64,000 nucleotides of DNA from Flavobacteriales bacterium (lineage in GTDB: Bacteria; Bacteroidota; Bacteroidia; Flavobacteriales_F; PHOS-HE28): assembly GCA_020635675.1 (NCBI GenBank), contig JACJZJ010000002.1:806001-870000 (forward strand). The letters are read 5' to 3'. The notes beneath the pieces were generated by a model. The model did no database searches. It saw only the letters and a program-made list of their open reading frames with translations, and was not told where the DNA came from. Positions 25,344-34,633 of this stretch are shown here, one piece after another. Every line of letters begins with the position of its first letter. Position 1 is the first letter of the stretch. A program made the translations under genes and the position numbers.

Positions 25344-25787
25344 ATGCGTCAATTGCACAAGTCACTGGGAGAACTGGCCTTCGCCGCCGCGATGGTGATC
25401 GCGCCCGCGCTGGCGGATGCCCAATGCAGAAGCTTCGTCAAACATCAATGCCTCCCTGACCTGGCCCCCTACAAGTTCAACGAGCAGTTCAATGGCGCGC
25501 AGTTGGCGCCCGGAGAGGATGCCGAGGTCAGCCTGACGTTCTTCAGTGGCCAGGAATACCGGGTCATGGTCTGTGCACATCCCATCCTCGGTGAGGTGAA
25601 CTGGAAGCTTGTCGACGGTGCGAACAAGATCATCTTTGAGAGCCTTGCGGACGACCCCAAGCATTTCTTCGACCTGAAGATGGCCAGCACCCAACAGCTG
25701 AAACTTCAAGTGTGGGTGCCCAATGGCGGATCGAGCGACATGGTGCACCTTGGGTGCGTCGCCATCCTTGTCGGGTTCAAGGAATAG
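25344..25787 (+). CDS. secreted hypothetical protein
   Basis: A 147-residue exported protein with a signal peptide (about residues 1-26, ending ADAQ) and a mature beta-rich domain containing four cysteines (CRSFVKHQCLPDL, MVCAHP, LGCVAILVGF) that could form two disulfides. No known family is recognised. It lies 8 bp after the lipoprotein gene, so the two are likely translated from one mRNA, and is followed by a clear terminator. Confidence 0.78.
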   Translation: MRQLHKSLGELAFAAAMVIAPALADAQCRSFVKHQCLPDLAPYKFNEQFNGAQLAPGEDAEVSLTFFSGQEYRVMVCAHPILGEVNWKLVDGANKIIFESLADDPKHFFDLKMASTQQLKLQVWVPNGGSSDMVHLGCVAILVGFKE

Positions 25788-25806
25788 CGGTCGCCGCTAA
25801 TGAGCA

Positions 25807-25835
25807 AAAAAGCCCCGGGCATCCCCGGGGCTTTT
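25807..25835. terminator. intrinsic terminator
   Basis: AAAAGCCCCGGG / CCCCGGGGCTTTT forms a GC-rich stem with an ATC-type loop and A- and T-runs on either side, so it can terminate both converging transcripts. Confidence 0.85.
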
Positions 25836-25855
25836 GCATTCAAATGGGTGGGGTA

Positions 25856-27955
25856 TCAATTGGTCCGCGTGAGCCGCAGCGTGATCGGCCGCCCACCGCA
25901 TGCAACGTGCACGATGTAGCTGCCTGGTGTCAGATCGGCCACGGGAAGCGGAACGCGAACGCTGCCTGCCTGGATATGGCCCGCTTGGACCTGGCGAACG
26001 ATCCGACCGGCCACATCGACGACATCCACGACCACATCACCCGGGGCGTGCAGGTTGAGGACGAGGTCGGCCTGTGAGCGTGAGGGGTTGGGCACGATCA
26101 TGGCCGTACCCGGCTCGATCGCCCCAGGATCGGCGATGCCGACGGGCGTACCATTGATGTTCACATCGTCCAGGAACAGGTTGTTCCCACCGTCGTTCTG
26201 GAACCAGAACTTGAACCGCAGGTCGCTGACATGATAGGCCGCGCTGATGTTGGTGATATGCACCTCCTGCCAGTCGTTCGGTCCGCTGGGAGTGAAGGGC
26301 GAGATCTGGTTCCCCACCGTGGCCAGGGTCGTGGCCGCATGCAGTTGTTTGCGCATGCTCCAGGTCGATCCGCAGTCGTTGCTGACATAGATCCGCAGCA
26401 CATCATCGTTGTCCGCGCTCTTACGGGCGAACGCATAACGGAAGCTGAGGTCGATGCTTGAAGCGGCGCTCATGTCCACGGAGGTGCTGAGCAGCTCATC
26501 GATATCCCCTTGGGTCGCGGTGGAATTGTTCAGCTTGATGCTGTGCGTGCCGCTGTAACCGGCATTGCCGGTCAGGGTGAACCCGCCGTTCTGGCCGGGG
26601 TCGTTCACCATCCAGTTGTTGTTCGGTATGGAAGTGGCGCTTTCGAGATCGTCCATGAACGGGTCGGGTTGACCGATCGCGGGAAGAACGAGAATGTAGT
26701 CGTTGCGCTGGATGTCGACCGTGGAGTTGCCATTGCCGGCCGTCAGGGAGACCGCGTAAAGCCCCGGGGTCGAGTAGGTCACCACGGGATCGGCGTCCGA
26801 AGAGGTCGATGGTGTGCCTCCCGGCAGGTCCCAGGTCCGGTCGGTCACGCCGTTGTAGCTCAGATCGTGGAAGTTGACGGTGCCACCTTCGCAGATCACC
26901 TGCACGTCACTGTTGAAATCGGCCGCGCAAAGGATATCGTTCCCATCGGTCCCGGTGGCGGAAAGGTTGGCGGGTTGCCATAGCTGGTTCCGCTGCGCCG
27001 TTCCCGAGTTCAGCGCGGCGATCATGCGGGCCTTCTGTCCCTCGGTGAACATCTTGGAGCAATAGGAGTACTCCATGTAGTTCTCCACGTTGTCCAAGCT
27101 GCCGCACGTGGAGCCATTGATGTTGCACGTTGTCCAGCCGATCGTGTTGGGCGTGTCCGATACGTTGTCGTCCGAACCGCAGTTGCTCGAGAGGCCGGGG
27201 TCGTTCGTGGACCCCCAGGTGTGGCTCAGGTTGATCCAATGGCCGACCTCATGTGTGAGCGTGCGCGAGTGCGACAACTGGCTGGTGCCGATGGAGCCGA
27301 CATAATCATGCAACACGACGATGCCGTCCGACCCGGCTGCCCAATTGCTGGAAACCGACGATGGGTAGAGAGCATAGCCCGCCGCCCCGTTCGCACTGGC
27401 CGCCACCCAGATGTTCAGGTATTTGTTCCGTGGCCATTGGATCAGGTCCTTCATGTCCTGGGTCCCGTCGTAGGTCAATTCGCTCTGGGTGCGTGTGATC
27501 CCTTTCGTGCAGTTCCCATTGGGATCTTTCTGGGCGAGTCGAAAGGTGATCCCGACATCGGCAACGATGCCCAGGAAGGCTGCGTTCACGTTGTCCCAGT
27601 CATCGTTCAGTTTGTTGTAGTCGTTGTTCAGTACACGGATGGCATCCTCCACTTGTTCGTCGGAGATGTTCTCCGGTCCATTATTGTGGATGATGTGGAA
27701 CACAACGGGGATGACGTAAGTGTTCCCACCCCGTTCCGGGCCGTCTTCTTGGATGAAGTGCTGGGTGAACGCCTCAAGGTCTGCCGCACTCTGTTCGATC
27801 TCGAGCATCTTGTGTGGATCGCCGTGCGTCAGCGCCTGCAACAAGGCGGGGTCGTCCGTGCCACAGGTAATGCCCTCGTCCTGGGCGGAAAGCGCATTGG
27901 TGCACAATACACCTGCAAGCGTGGCGACCACGCCGAAATAACGGTAAGCACTCAT
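25856..27955 (-). CDS. secreted M43 zinc metalloprotease with T9SS signal
   Basis: A 699-residue exported protease of the pappalysin (M43B) type. The signal peptide covers about residues 1-24 (ends LSAQ). The catalytic motif HEVGHWINLSH (HExxHxxGxxH-like; the third His follows two residues after Leu-Ser) is near residue 240, and a Met-turn-like YCSKMFTEGQ segment lies downstream. A PKD-type domain (VICEGGTVNFHDLSYNG) and a jelly-roll/MAM-like region (DDLESATSIPNNNWMVN) follow. The C-terminus is a T9SS type A sorting domain (MIVPNPSRSQADLVLNL). It is probably an extracellular proteinase for nutrition or surface processing. Confidence 0.93.
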   Translation of the reverse strand: MSAYRYFGVVATLAGVLCTNALSAQDEGITCGTDDPALLQALTHGDPHKMLEIEQSAADLEAFTQHFIQEDGPERGGNTYVIPVVFHIIHNNGPENISDEQVEDAIRVLNNDYNKLNDDWDNVNAAFLGIVADVGITFRLAQKDPNGNCTKGITRTQSELTYDGTQDMKDLIQWPRNKYLNIWVAASANGAAGYALYPSSVSSNWAAGSDGIVVLHDYVGSIGTSQLSHSRTLTHEVGHWINLSHTWGSTNDPGLSSNCGSDDNVSDTPNTIGWTTCNINGSTCGSLDNVENYMEYSYCSKMFTEGQKARMIAALNSGTAQRNQLWQPANLSATGTDGNDILCAADFNSDVQVICEGGTVNFHDLSYNGVTDRTWDLPGGTPSTSSDADPVVTYSTPGLYAVSLTAGNGNSTVDIQRNDYILVLPAIGQPDPFMDDLESATSIPNNNWMVNDPGQNGGFTLTGNAGYSGTHSIKLNNSTATQGDIDELLSTSVDMSAASSIDLSFRYAFARKSADNDDVLRIYVSNDCGSTWSMRKQLHAATTLATVGNQISPFTPSGPNDWQEVHITNISAAYHVSDLRFKFWFQNDGGNNLFLDDVNINGTPVGIADPGAIEPGTAMIVPNPSRSQADLVLNLHAPGDVVVDVVDVAGRIVRQVQAGHIQAGSVRVPLPVADLTPGSYIVHVACGGRPITLRLTRTN

Positions 27956-27981
27956 TCTTCGGTTCGGACCTAAGGTTCGAA

Positions 27982-27989
27982 CAAAGTTA
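27982..27989 (-). promoter_or_regulatory. putative -10 box of the M43 protease gene
   Basis: The minus strand reads TAACTTTG, a perfect TAnnTTTG match, 26 nt before the ATG. Confidence 0.5.
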
Positions 27990-28082
27990 CGATGGGGTCC
28001 GGGTGGCGCTGGTGACCACCAAGGGCAGAAGGTCCCGCAATCTTGGGTTCCAAGGGAAGGTCGCTTACGGATCGCCGCCCCA

Positions 28083-29252
28083 TTACGAGCGTCCGTCGAG
28101 CGCCTGCATGAGGTCGTCGATGAGGTCGGCTGGTTCCTCGATGCCGACGCTGAGCCGGATGAGCGTATCGGCCAGTCCGTTCCTCAGGCGTTCCTCCCGT
28201 GGAATGCTGGCGTGGGTCATGCTCGCTGGGTGGCCGATCAGACTTTCCACACCACCCAGGGATTCCGCAAGGGAAAAGAGTCGCGTACTGGACAGAACAG
28301 CAAAGGCATCCTCCATCCGGTCCCCCTTCAGGCTGAAGCTGACCATGCCGCCGGGTCCACGCATCTGCCGGGTGGCGATCTGGTGCCCCGGATGATCGGG
28401 TGACCCCGGCCAATGGACCTTGTCAACCCGCCCGTGACCCTGCAGAGCGTCTGCCACGGCCTCTGCGTTGGAGCAATGGCGGGCCATTCGAAGGTGCAGC
28501 GTCTTGATGCCCCGGAGGACAAGAAAGCTATCCATCGGTCCCGGAGTGGCTCCGCTGCTGTTCTGGATGAATGCCAGCTTCTCCGAAAGCGTGTCGTCGT
28601 TCACGATGAGCGCACCCATCACCACATCACTGTGCCCGCCCAGGTATTTGGTGGCCGAGTGCATGACAAGGTCGGCACCAATGTCCAGCGGCGTTTGGAG
28701 CGCCGGGCTGGCGAAGGTGTTGTCCACGGCCAGGAGGCAGTCGTTCTTTTTCGCCAGTTCCGCCATGGCGGCGATATCGATGATGCGCAGAAGCGGATTG
28801 GTGGGTGTCTCCACCCAGATCAACCGGGTTTCGGGCCGGATGGCAGCCAGCACCTGGGCTTTGTCCGTCATATCCACGAACGAGAACCGGACCCCGAAGC
28901 CTTCGAAGATCTTGGTGAACAGCCGATAGGTGCCTCCGTAGAGGTCGTTCGTGCTCACCACATGGTCCCCAGGCCTCAGGGTCTTGATCACGGCATCGAT
29001 GGCGGCCATTCCCGTGGCGAAGCAGAGGCCGTGTCGACCGTTCTCCAGTTCTGCGAGGGCGTTTTGCAGGGCGGTCCGAGTCGGATTCTGTGTGCGGCTG
29101 TACTCGTAGCCCTTGTGGTCACCTGGTGCGGACTGCACATAGGTGCTGGTCTGGTAGATCGGCGTCATGATGGCGCCAGTGGTCGGGTCGGGCTCGGAAC
29201 CGGCGTGGACCGCCTTGGTGCCGAAACCGCGGGATCGGTTCGAACGTGTCAT
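28083..29252 (-). CDS. PLP-dependent trans-sulfuration enzyme (cystathionine gamma-synthase/lyase type)
   Basis: A 389-residue Cys/Met-metabolism enzyme using pyridoxal phosphate. I start at MTRSNRSRGFGTKAVHAGSE, the family's usual N-terminus; a TAnnTTCG box lies 11 nt before it. Conserved pieces include MTPIYQTSTYVQ, YEYSRTQNPTR, the cofactor lysine in MHSATKYLGGHSDV, and the C-terminal ESLIGHPASMTH. The family includes MetB, cystathionine gamma-lyase and MetC, which cannot be separated reliably by eye; the SLGGVESLIGHPASMTHA motif favours the gamma-synthase/gamma-lyase branch. Confidence 0.93.
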   Translation of the reverse strand: MTRSNRSRGFGTKAVHAGSEPDPTTGAIMTPIYQTSTYVQSAPGDHKGYEYSRTQNPTRTALQNALAELENGRHGLCFATGMAAIDAVIKTLRPGDHVVSTNDLYGGTYRLFTKIFEGFGVRFSFVDMTDKAQVLAAIRPETRLIWVETPTNPLLRIIDIAAMAELAKKNDCLLAVDNTFASPALQTPLDIGADLVMHSATKYLGGHSDVVMGALIVNDDTLSEKLAFIQNSSGATPGPMDSFLVLRGIKTLHLRMARHCSNAEAVADALQGHGRVDKVHWPGSPDHPGHQIATRQMRGPGGMVSFSLKGDRMEDAFAVLSSTRLFSLAESLGGVESLIGHPASMTHASIPREERLRNGLADTLIRLSVGIEEPADLIDDLMQALDGRS

Positions 29253-29281
29253 GGGATGGATGGCGAAGGTAGTCGGCCCGT

Positions 29282-30496
29282 TCATCGCACGGAGCCACGG
29301 GCGGTGCGTCGCAACCACCGGGGGAGAGTGATCACACCGATGAACAGGTAGAGGTAGTAGCTCAATATCCGCCAAAGGATCGCCACTGCCCCGATGAACC
29401 CCACTGCGGGGATGAGGTCGCGGAAGAACCCCGAGAAGGCGATCTCGGCCACGCCACTACTGCCGGGTGTGGGGCTGATCAACAGGATCACCCACATGAT
29501 GAGTTGCCGGGCGTAGAGCAGCAAGTGGTCGCTCACTGGAAAGAATGCTGCGGCGATGAAGTTGATCACCAGGAATCGCGATGCCCAGGAAAAGCAGGTC
29601 GCCCCGAACGAACGCGCCCAGAAACCGATCCGCTTTCCCCGGAACTCCCGCGATGCGACGATGATATCATCACCCACTTTGATGACGGCCGGGCGCCAAC
29701 GACGGAGAAGCCTCCATCGGAACACCTGCAGCAACAGGTATTTGAACGCGCGGGGGCGGTAGAATATGGCGTAGGCCACCGTCAGGGTCATTGATACGAT
29801 GAATGCATATCCGATCCAGAAGATCGTCCTGATCGGCAATCCCCAGAACGCATTGTCCAACTGCTTCGGGAACAGGTCCGCCATGCCGACCAGCACAAAG
29901 ACCAGCGGTACGGTCACGATGTAGAAGATCTCGTCGAGCATGGCCGTCACGAGAACGACAGCAGTACTTCGCCCGAGCGACAAGCCCTCCCGATCGATGA
30001 TGAACATGGCGATCCCGGATCCCCCGACCACCGATGGCGTCAGCGAGGAGGCGAACTCCCAGAGCATGACCACATTGAAGCTGCTGCGCCAACTGAGCGA
30101 CCGGTCGGTCAGCACCCGCATGCGATATATATAGCCCAGGTCGCGGATGGCCGTGGCCATGAGCGCCAGCAGGATGAACATGGTGCTTTGCCAGGTCCAG
30201 TCCACCGACCGGAGCACTTCCCTGGCGGTCACCAGTTTGTAGTCGCCCGTCCCGTCATCGGTCGCCCTGAACTCCGCCGGGTCGGACAGGTCGGCGATCC
30301 GGTCACCGTTCGGGTCCGTCCATTCATAGCCCCCTCGGTGGTCCCCGGATCGTTCGAAGCGCGGCCGCATCAGATCCCTGTAGAGCAACCAGCCGGCCCC
30401 TACAATGCCGAGCAGAATGGGGATGATGATCCTCCGTAGGCCCAAACTGTCCCGGAACCTGGACTCTCGCTCAACGTCCGACCTTTCCTGCTCCAT
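29282..30496 (-). CDS. lysylphosphatidylglycerol synthase/flippase-like membrane protein
   Basis: A 404-residue integral membrane protein with about eight hydrophobic segments, the first at IIIPILLGIVGAGWLL. The motifs SSFNVVMLWEFASSLTPSVVGGSG and SPTPGSSGVAEIAFSGFF are characteristic of the UPF0104/YbhN (LPG synthase TM domain) family, whose members move or modify lipids in the inner membrane. A soluble loop (residues 45-90, Asp- and Gly-rich) is inserted after the first segment. The substrate is unknown. It is upstream of the trans-sulfuration gene and divergent from the EamA gene. Confidence 0.88.
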   Translation of the reverse strand: MEQERSDVERESRFRDSLGLRRIIIPILLGIVGAGWLLYRDLMRPRFERSGDHRGGYEWTDPNGDRIADLSDPAEFRATDDGTGDYKLVTAREVLRSVDWTWQSTMFILLALMATAIRDLGYIYRMRVLTDRSLSWRSSFNVVMLWEFASSLTPSVVGGSGIAMFIIDREGLSLGRSTAVVLVTAMLDEIFYIVTVPLVFVLVGMADLFPKQLDNAFWGLPIRTIFWIGYAFIVSMTLTVAYAIFYRPRAFKYLLLQVFRWRLLRRWRPAVIKVGDDIIVASREFRGKRIGFWARSFGATCFSWASRFLVINFIAAAFFPVSDHLLLYARQLIMWVILLISPTPGSSGVAEIAFSGFFRDLIPAVGFIGAVAILWRILSYYLYLFIGVITLPRWLRRTARGSVR

Positions 30497-30566
30497 CTAT
30501 TTTCGCGGGCCTACGCGCTAAAGGTATCCCTTACGTACCCACCAGGCACCTCCCGTTCCACCGGCC

Positions 30567-31481
30567 ATGCAGCGGACAAAGGCCCACCTCGCGCTCTTCG
30601 CGGTGAACTTGATCTACGGGGCCAATTATCCCATCTCCAAGGCCCTCATGCCCGAGGTGATCGGACCATCGGGGTTCATTCTCCTCCGTGCTATCGGCGG
30701 GGTCGTTCTTTTCTGGATCTTCTGGTCGTTCAGAAGGGAGCAGGTCCATGTCAGCGACCTGCCACGTCTTGCCCTCTGTGGACTCTTTGGGGTGGCCGTG
30801 AACCAGCTCCTGTTCTACCAAGGTCTGGCACGCACCTCACCGTTGCATGCCAGCATCATCATGGTGGCCACGCCGATCATCGTTCTGGTATTGTCGCACA
30901 TCCTTATCGGTGAGCGGGTCACCTGGCGAAGGGCGCTAGGTGTCGGGCTGGGGTTGCTGGGCGCGTTGGGCTTGGTGATGATGGGTGCGCAGGGCGCGGA
31001 TGAAGGCGCGACACTGTTGGGCGATGTGTTCATCCTGGTCAATGCGACCAGCTTCGCGATCTTCCTGGTCGTCGTGAAACCGCTGATGGCCCGGTATTCC
31101 GCCATTACGGTCATGTCATGGGCCTTTCTTTTCGGCGGGGTCGTGGTCACACCGTTCGGACTCGACGAGTTCGAACACGTGGCCTGGGGGCAGCTTGGCT
31201 CCGGGGTGGTCGCGAGCATGTGCTTCGTGGTGATCGGTGTGACCTTCCTGGCCTATCTGCTGAACACATGGGCCATGCGCGTCGTGCAACCGGGTGTGGT
31301 GGGCACGTACATCTACCTGCAGCCGGTCATGGCCATCGCCGCGGCATGGACCTACCTGGCGATAGGGTTCGCACCTCCGGGCCATTTACTCCAGCCGCCA
31401 GTGGTACGATGGCCGCACATCGTATGCGCAGCGGCCATTTTTCTGGGTGTGCATCTGGCGGGGCGTGCTGAACGCCGCTGA
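30567..31481 (+). CDS. EamA/DMT-family transporter
   Basis: A 304-residue inner-membrane protein with ten predicted helices in two EamA repeats of five, the standard drug/metabolite transporter plan. The first repeat begins LALFAVNLIYGANYPISKAL and the second around VFILVNATSFAIFLVVVKPL. Signature features such as LLFYQGLARTSPLHASIIM are intact. The substrate (amino acid, nucleobase or drug efflux) cannot be predicted. It reads towards the yicC-gmk-nadD operon with 36 bp spacing and may be separate, since a -10 box lies between them. Confidence 0.92.
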   Translation: MQRTKAHLALFAVNLIYGANYPISKALMPEVIGPSGFILLRAIGGVVLFWIFWSFRREQVHVSDLPRLALCGLFGVAVNQLLFYQGLARTSPLHASIIMVATPIIVLVLSHILIGERVTWRRALGVGLGLLGALGLVMMGAQGADEGATLLGDVFILVNATSFAIFLVVVKPLMARYSAITVMSWAFLFGGVVVTPFGLDEFEHVAWGQLGSGVVASMCFVVIGVTFLAYLLNTWAMRVVQPGVVGTYIYLQPVMAIAAAWTYLAIGFAPPGHLLQPPVVRWPHIVCAAAIFLGVHLAGRAERR

Positions 31482-31494
31482 GGAGGCGTGCGGT

Positions 31495-31502
31495 TAACTT
31501 TG
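31495..31502 (+). promoter_or_regulatory. putative -10 box of the yicC-gmk-nadD operon
   Basis: TAACTTTG is a perfect TAnnTTTG match that ends 15 nt before the yicC ATG. Confidence 0.5.
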
Positions 31503-31517
31503 GCCAAAAGCCAGCGT

Positions 31518-32387
31518 ATGGTGTTATCGATGACCGGTTTCGGTCGTGCGGAGGGCATGGTCGGCGATCGTATGTTCACGGTCGAGCTGCGTGCACTGAA
31601 CAGCAAGCAGTTGGACCTGCTGCTGAAGTTGCCGGTCGCCTGCCGTGAACATGATGCGGGGTTGCGGCAATGGCTCGGTGAACGGCTCGTTCGGGGGAAG
31701 GTCGACCTCTTCATCAACATGGCCCCGAGCACGGGCCAGGGGGGAGGGCGCTTCGACCGTCAGCTGCTGGCGGCCTACTATCGGGAACTGCGCGCCATCG
31801 TTCAGGAGATCGATCCCGAAGTACGCACGGACCTGTTCGCTCATGTGTTGCGCATGCCGGAGGTGCATCACGAACGCGAGGAGCCGGTCAATAGTGAGCA
31901 ATGGACGATGGTCATGGCATTGGTCGATTCAGCGGTCGAGGCCTTCAACTCGTTCAGGCGGTCGGAGGGGGAGCGGCTCGAGACGGACCTGCGCGCCCGA
32001 TGCCTGGTGATCCTCGCCGCCCTGGACCGGATCGCGCTGCATGATGCGCAACGTCCCGATCGGGTTAGGGAGCGGCTGCGCCGGAAGGTGGAGGAGGTCC
32101 GGTCGGAGGTCGATGAGGCCCGATTCGAACAGGAGATGCTCTACTACCTCGAGAAATTCGACATCACGGAGGAAAAAGTCCGGCTGGCCGGTCATTGTGC
32201 GCATTTCGAGGAGACGCTGGACGGCCCCGCCCAGCAGGGACGGAAGCTCGGGTTCATCGCGCAGGAGATGGGCCGCGAGATGAACACAATAGGCGCCAAG
32301 GCGAACGATGCCGACCTGCAAAGGCTTGTGGTCGAAATGAAGGACGAATTGGAGAAGATCAAGGAGCAGGTGCTGAACGTGCTATGA
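31518..32387 (+). CDS. YicC-family endoribonuclease
   Basis: A 289-residue member of the YicC/YloC family, which in other bacteria has stress-linked endoribonuclease activity. The start MVLSMTGFGRAEG carries the family's diagnostic N-terminus; the frame is open 30 nt further upstream but that part is not conserved. The C-terminal domain holds the diagnostic GRKLGFIAQEMGREMNTIGA and ends with helix KDELEKIKEQVLNVL. Its stop overlaps the gmk start by 4 bp, and the yicC-gmk pair is a conserved gene order in many bacteria. Confidence 0.93.
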   Translation: MVLSMTGFGRAEGMVGDRMFTVELRALNSKQLDLLLKLPVACREHDAGLRQWLGERLVRGKVDLFINMAPSTGQGGGRFDRQLLAAYYRELRAIVQEIDPEVRTDLFAHVLRMPEVHHEREEPVNSEQWTMVMALVDSAVEAFNSFRRSEGERLETDLRARCLVILAALDRIALHDAQRPDRVRERLRRKVEEVRSEVDEARFEQEMLYYLEKFDITEEKVRLAGHCAHFEETLDGPAQQGRKLGFIAQEMGREMNTIGAKANDADLQRLVVEMKDELEKIKEQVLNVL

Positions 32388-32965
32388 AAGGGCCGGTCGG
32401 AGAGGGGAAGTGCGTGATCTGTTCAGCACCGAGCGGTGCGGGCAAGACCACGATCGTGCATCATCTATTGCACGCGGACCTGGGCCTGGAGTTCTCCGTT
32501 TCCGCGACCAGCAGGCCGCAAAGGCCCACGGAAGTGGACGGTCGTGACTATTTCTTCCTATCACCGGAGGAGTTCCAGCATCGTGTGGCCGGGGAGGATT
32601 TCGTGGAATGGGAGGAAGTCTATCCCGGGCGCTTCTACGGCACGCTGCGGTCGGAGCTCGACCGCATCTGGACCAATGGTCATCACGCGGTATTCGACGT
32701 GGACGTGCAGGGCGGGATGCGTTTGAAGGACATATTCGGGAAGCGGGCGCTTGCTCTCTTCATCCGACCGCCTTCGATGGAGGCGCTCGCGGAAAGGCTC
32801 GGCAAACGGGGTACGGAGAACGCCGCCAGTCTAAAGGTCCGCTTGGACAAGGCCGCCATCGAGCTGCAGGCCGCCCCGCTGTTCGATGCGGTGGTGGTGA
32901 ACGATGACCTGCAACACGCCTGCACCCAGGCGGAACAGCGCGTTCGGGAATTCCTTGTGGGATGA
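32384..32965 (+). CDS. gmk: guanylate kinase
   Basis: It phosphorylates GMP to GDP with ATP in purine nucleotide metabolism. The protein is 193 residues. The P-loop APSGAGKTT is at residues 15-23, followed by SATSRPQRPTEVDGRDYFF (GMP-binding) and VFDVDVQGGMRLKDIF. The start codon at 32384 lies in the ATGA overlap with yicC, and the stop overlaps nadD by 4 bp, so the three genes are translationally coupled. Confidence 0.97.
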   Translation: MKGPVGEGKCVICSAPSGAGKTTIVHHLLHADLGLEFSVSATSRPQRPTEVDGRDYFFLSPEEFQHRVAGEDFVEWEEVYPGRFYGTLRSELDRIWTNGHHAVFDVDVQGGMRLKDIFGKRALALFIRPPSMEALAERLGKRGTENAASLKVRLDKAAIELQAAPLFDAVVVNDDLQHACTQAEQRVREFLVG

Positions 32966-33549
32966 GGATCGGCTGCCTGTTCGGCACTTTCGACCCCCCC
33001 CACCCGGGACATGTCGCCATGGCCCGCCATGCCCTGGAGCTCACCGATATCGAGAATGTCTGGTTCGTACTGACCCCCCTCAACCCGTTCAAACAGGGGC
33101 AGCACATCAGCGCCGACCGGGACCGGAAGGATATGTTGGAAGCGGCGCTCAAGGACCAACAGGACATGCGTGTCTGCCTGGAGGAGTTCTTGCTGCCACC
33201 ACCGAACTACACGGTGGATACACTGGCGCATTTCCGCGATCGTTGGCCGGAACACCGTTTCGACCTCATCCTCGGCAGCGACAACCTGCTCCAGTTCGAT
33301 CGTTGGCGTTCGCCGCAAGGGATACTGGAATACCATCGACTGATCGTCCATCCGCGCCCGGGACATCTACTGCACGAAAAGCTCTCTCCATACGCAGCTG
33401 ATCCGCGGGTGATCTTGCTGGACGCGCCCGAGATGGACCTTTCCGCGACCTTCGTTCGCCGCATGGTACGGGAGGGCGCCGATCCTGGCCGTTGGCTCGT
33501 GCCGGCGGTCGCCAGCCTGGTGCGCGAACGCAGGCTTTACAGGGAGTGA
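32962..33549 (+). CDS. nadD: nicotinate-nucleotide adenylyltransferase
   Basis: It converts nicotinate mononucleotide and ATP to deamido-NAD in NAD biosynthesis. The protein is 195 residues with the nucleotidyltransferase start GCLFGTFDPPHPGHVAMA, containing the (H/T)xGH-type HPGH, and the ATP-site motif near the end in DLSATFVRRMVREG (ISxTxxR type). It is the last gene of the yicC-gmk-nadD unit and overlaps the convergent udk gene by 13 bp. Confidence 0.96.
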   Translation: MRIGCLFGTFDPPHPGHVAMARHALELTDIENVWFVLTPLNPFKQGQHISADRDRKDMLEAALKDQQDMRVCLEEFLLPPPNYTVDTLAHFRDRWPEHRFDLILGSDNLLQFDRWRSPQGILEYHRLIVHPRPGHLLHEKLSPYAADPRVILLDAPEMDLSATFVRRMVREGADPGRWLVPAVASLVRERRLYRE

Positions 33550-34187
33550 AGGGAGAGCGGCGCGACACGCTCCGCCACCCGGGCCAGATGGTCGACGATC
33601 ACGTCCAACGCGCGATCGAACCCGGCCTCGTTGATCACATGCATGTCACAGGCGTGGCGATGCGGTTCGAGATAGTTCCTGTAGGCGGGCATCACATGGT
33701 TATGCCATTGGTAGAGCACTTCATCGCGCCCATAACCCCGCTCGAATTCGTCGCGACGGAGGCGCCGTTGCAGCTGGGTCTCCGTATCGGCCTCAATGAA
33801 GACCTTCAGGTCCAGAAGGTCGCGGATGGGACGATGGTGCAGAACGAAAAGTCCCTCCACGAGGACCACCGGAGCGGGCTCCACATGCACCGTGCGAGCC
33901 TCTCGACCCTCCTGATTGAAAGTGTATTCCTGGCGACGCACAGATGCCCCGAGCACGAGATCTCCGAGATCGTTGGCCAGGGCATCAAGATCCACCGCGG
34001 TAGGAAGATCGAAGTTCACATGACCTTGGGGGTCAAGGGCCTGCATTTCCTTGGGATGGTAATAATCGTCCTGGGAGACAACGCTGACCGCTCCGTTCGG
34101 CAGGCGCTCCCGCAATGCCTTCACCATGGTCGTCTTTCCCGAACCACTCCCTCCGGCCACGCCAACGAGGTAGGCACCGCGATGCAT
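33537..34187 (-). CDS. udk: uridine kinase
   Basis: It phosphorylates uridine and cytidine for pyrimidine salvage. The protein has 216 residues starting MHRGAYLVGVAG, with P-loop GGSGSGKTT at residues 12-20. Other family features are VSQDDYYHPKEMQ, NFDLPTAVDLDAL, and the VLVEGLFVLHH Walker B region. I prefer the ATG at 34187 over one 36 nt upstream, because a perfect -10 box (34193-34200) lies between them. This leaves only a 5-nt leader region. Confidence 0.95.
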   Translation of the reverse strand: MHRGAYLVGVAGGSGSGKTTMVKALRERLPNGAVSVVSQDDYYHPKEMQALDPQGHVNFDLPTAVDLDALANDLGDLVLGASVRRQEYTFNQEGREARTVHVEPAPVVLVEGLFVLHHRPIRDLLDLKVFIEADTETQLQRRLRRDEFERGYGRDEVLYQWHNHVMPAYRNYLEPHRHACDMHVINEAGFDRALDVIVDHLARVAERVAPLSLHSL

Positions 34188-34192
34188 GGGCT

Positions 34193-34200
34193 CAAATGTA
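34193..34200 (-). promoter_or_regulatory. -10 box of udk
   Basis: The minus strand reads TACATTTG, perfect for TAnnTTTG, and ends 5 nt before the ATG at 34187. It excludes the upstream ATG as start and predicts a leaderless mRNA. Confidence 0.6.
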
Positions 34201-34327
34201 CGTGGTGGGAATGGGCCTGGCAAGCAAAGGAGGAATTTGTAAATATTTGATGTTCAATCACTTACGTGTTGGATGTCAGGTTTGGCACGAGGCTTGGTGG
34301 AGACCGTGCAACACGATCAGCAAAACG

Positions 34328-34465
34328 ATGACCAGCAAGCAACAGTACCAACGGATCAAGCAACAAGCCACCCGGGCCATGTTGTCCGGTGACCTGGTGC
34401 ACTACCTGCGTCGACTGCGTGAATTGCATCAGTTCCGTCTCACTTTGGGCGGACCGATCCCATAG
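34328..34465 (+). CDS. 45-residue basic small protein
   Basis: The frame starting MTSKQQYQRIKQQATRAMLS encodes 45 residues, strongly basic and likely helical, ending RLRELHQFRLTLGGPIP. A hairpin follows 7 bp after the stop, as expected for a short transcript. Small basic proteins of this kind are common in Bacteroidota genomes, but I cannot name a family. The upstream 140 bp to udk are unusually AT-rich for this window and may carry the promoter. Confidence 0.55.
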   Translation: MTSKQQYQRIKQQATRAMLSGDLVHYLRRLRELHQFRLTLGGPIP

Positions 34466-34471
34466 GAGCAT

Positions 34472-34502
34472 GGACAGGTCGGGCGCGGTCGCCCGCCTGT
34501 CC
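34472..34502 (+). terminator. hairpin terminator after small gene
   Basis: GGACAGG and CGGGCG pair with CGCCCG and CCTGTCC around a short loop, with one bulged T, followed by TGGTTTTG. A second stem (GGGGTCC TTC GGGGCCCC) follows at about 34522-34547. Confidence 0.55.
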
Positions 34503-34633
34503 TGGTTTTGGTGAAAGCAGTGGCGGGGTCCTTCGGGGCCCCGTCGCTGTTCGGACCATTGGCCAGAGGTCCCTTTGCGTGGAATGCATGCCGTCATGGA
34601 TCCTTTTGAACGGACCTTCCGTAGAAGGTGCCC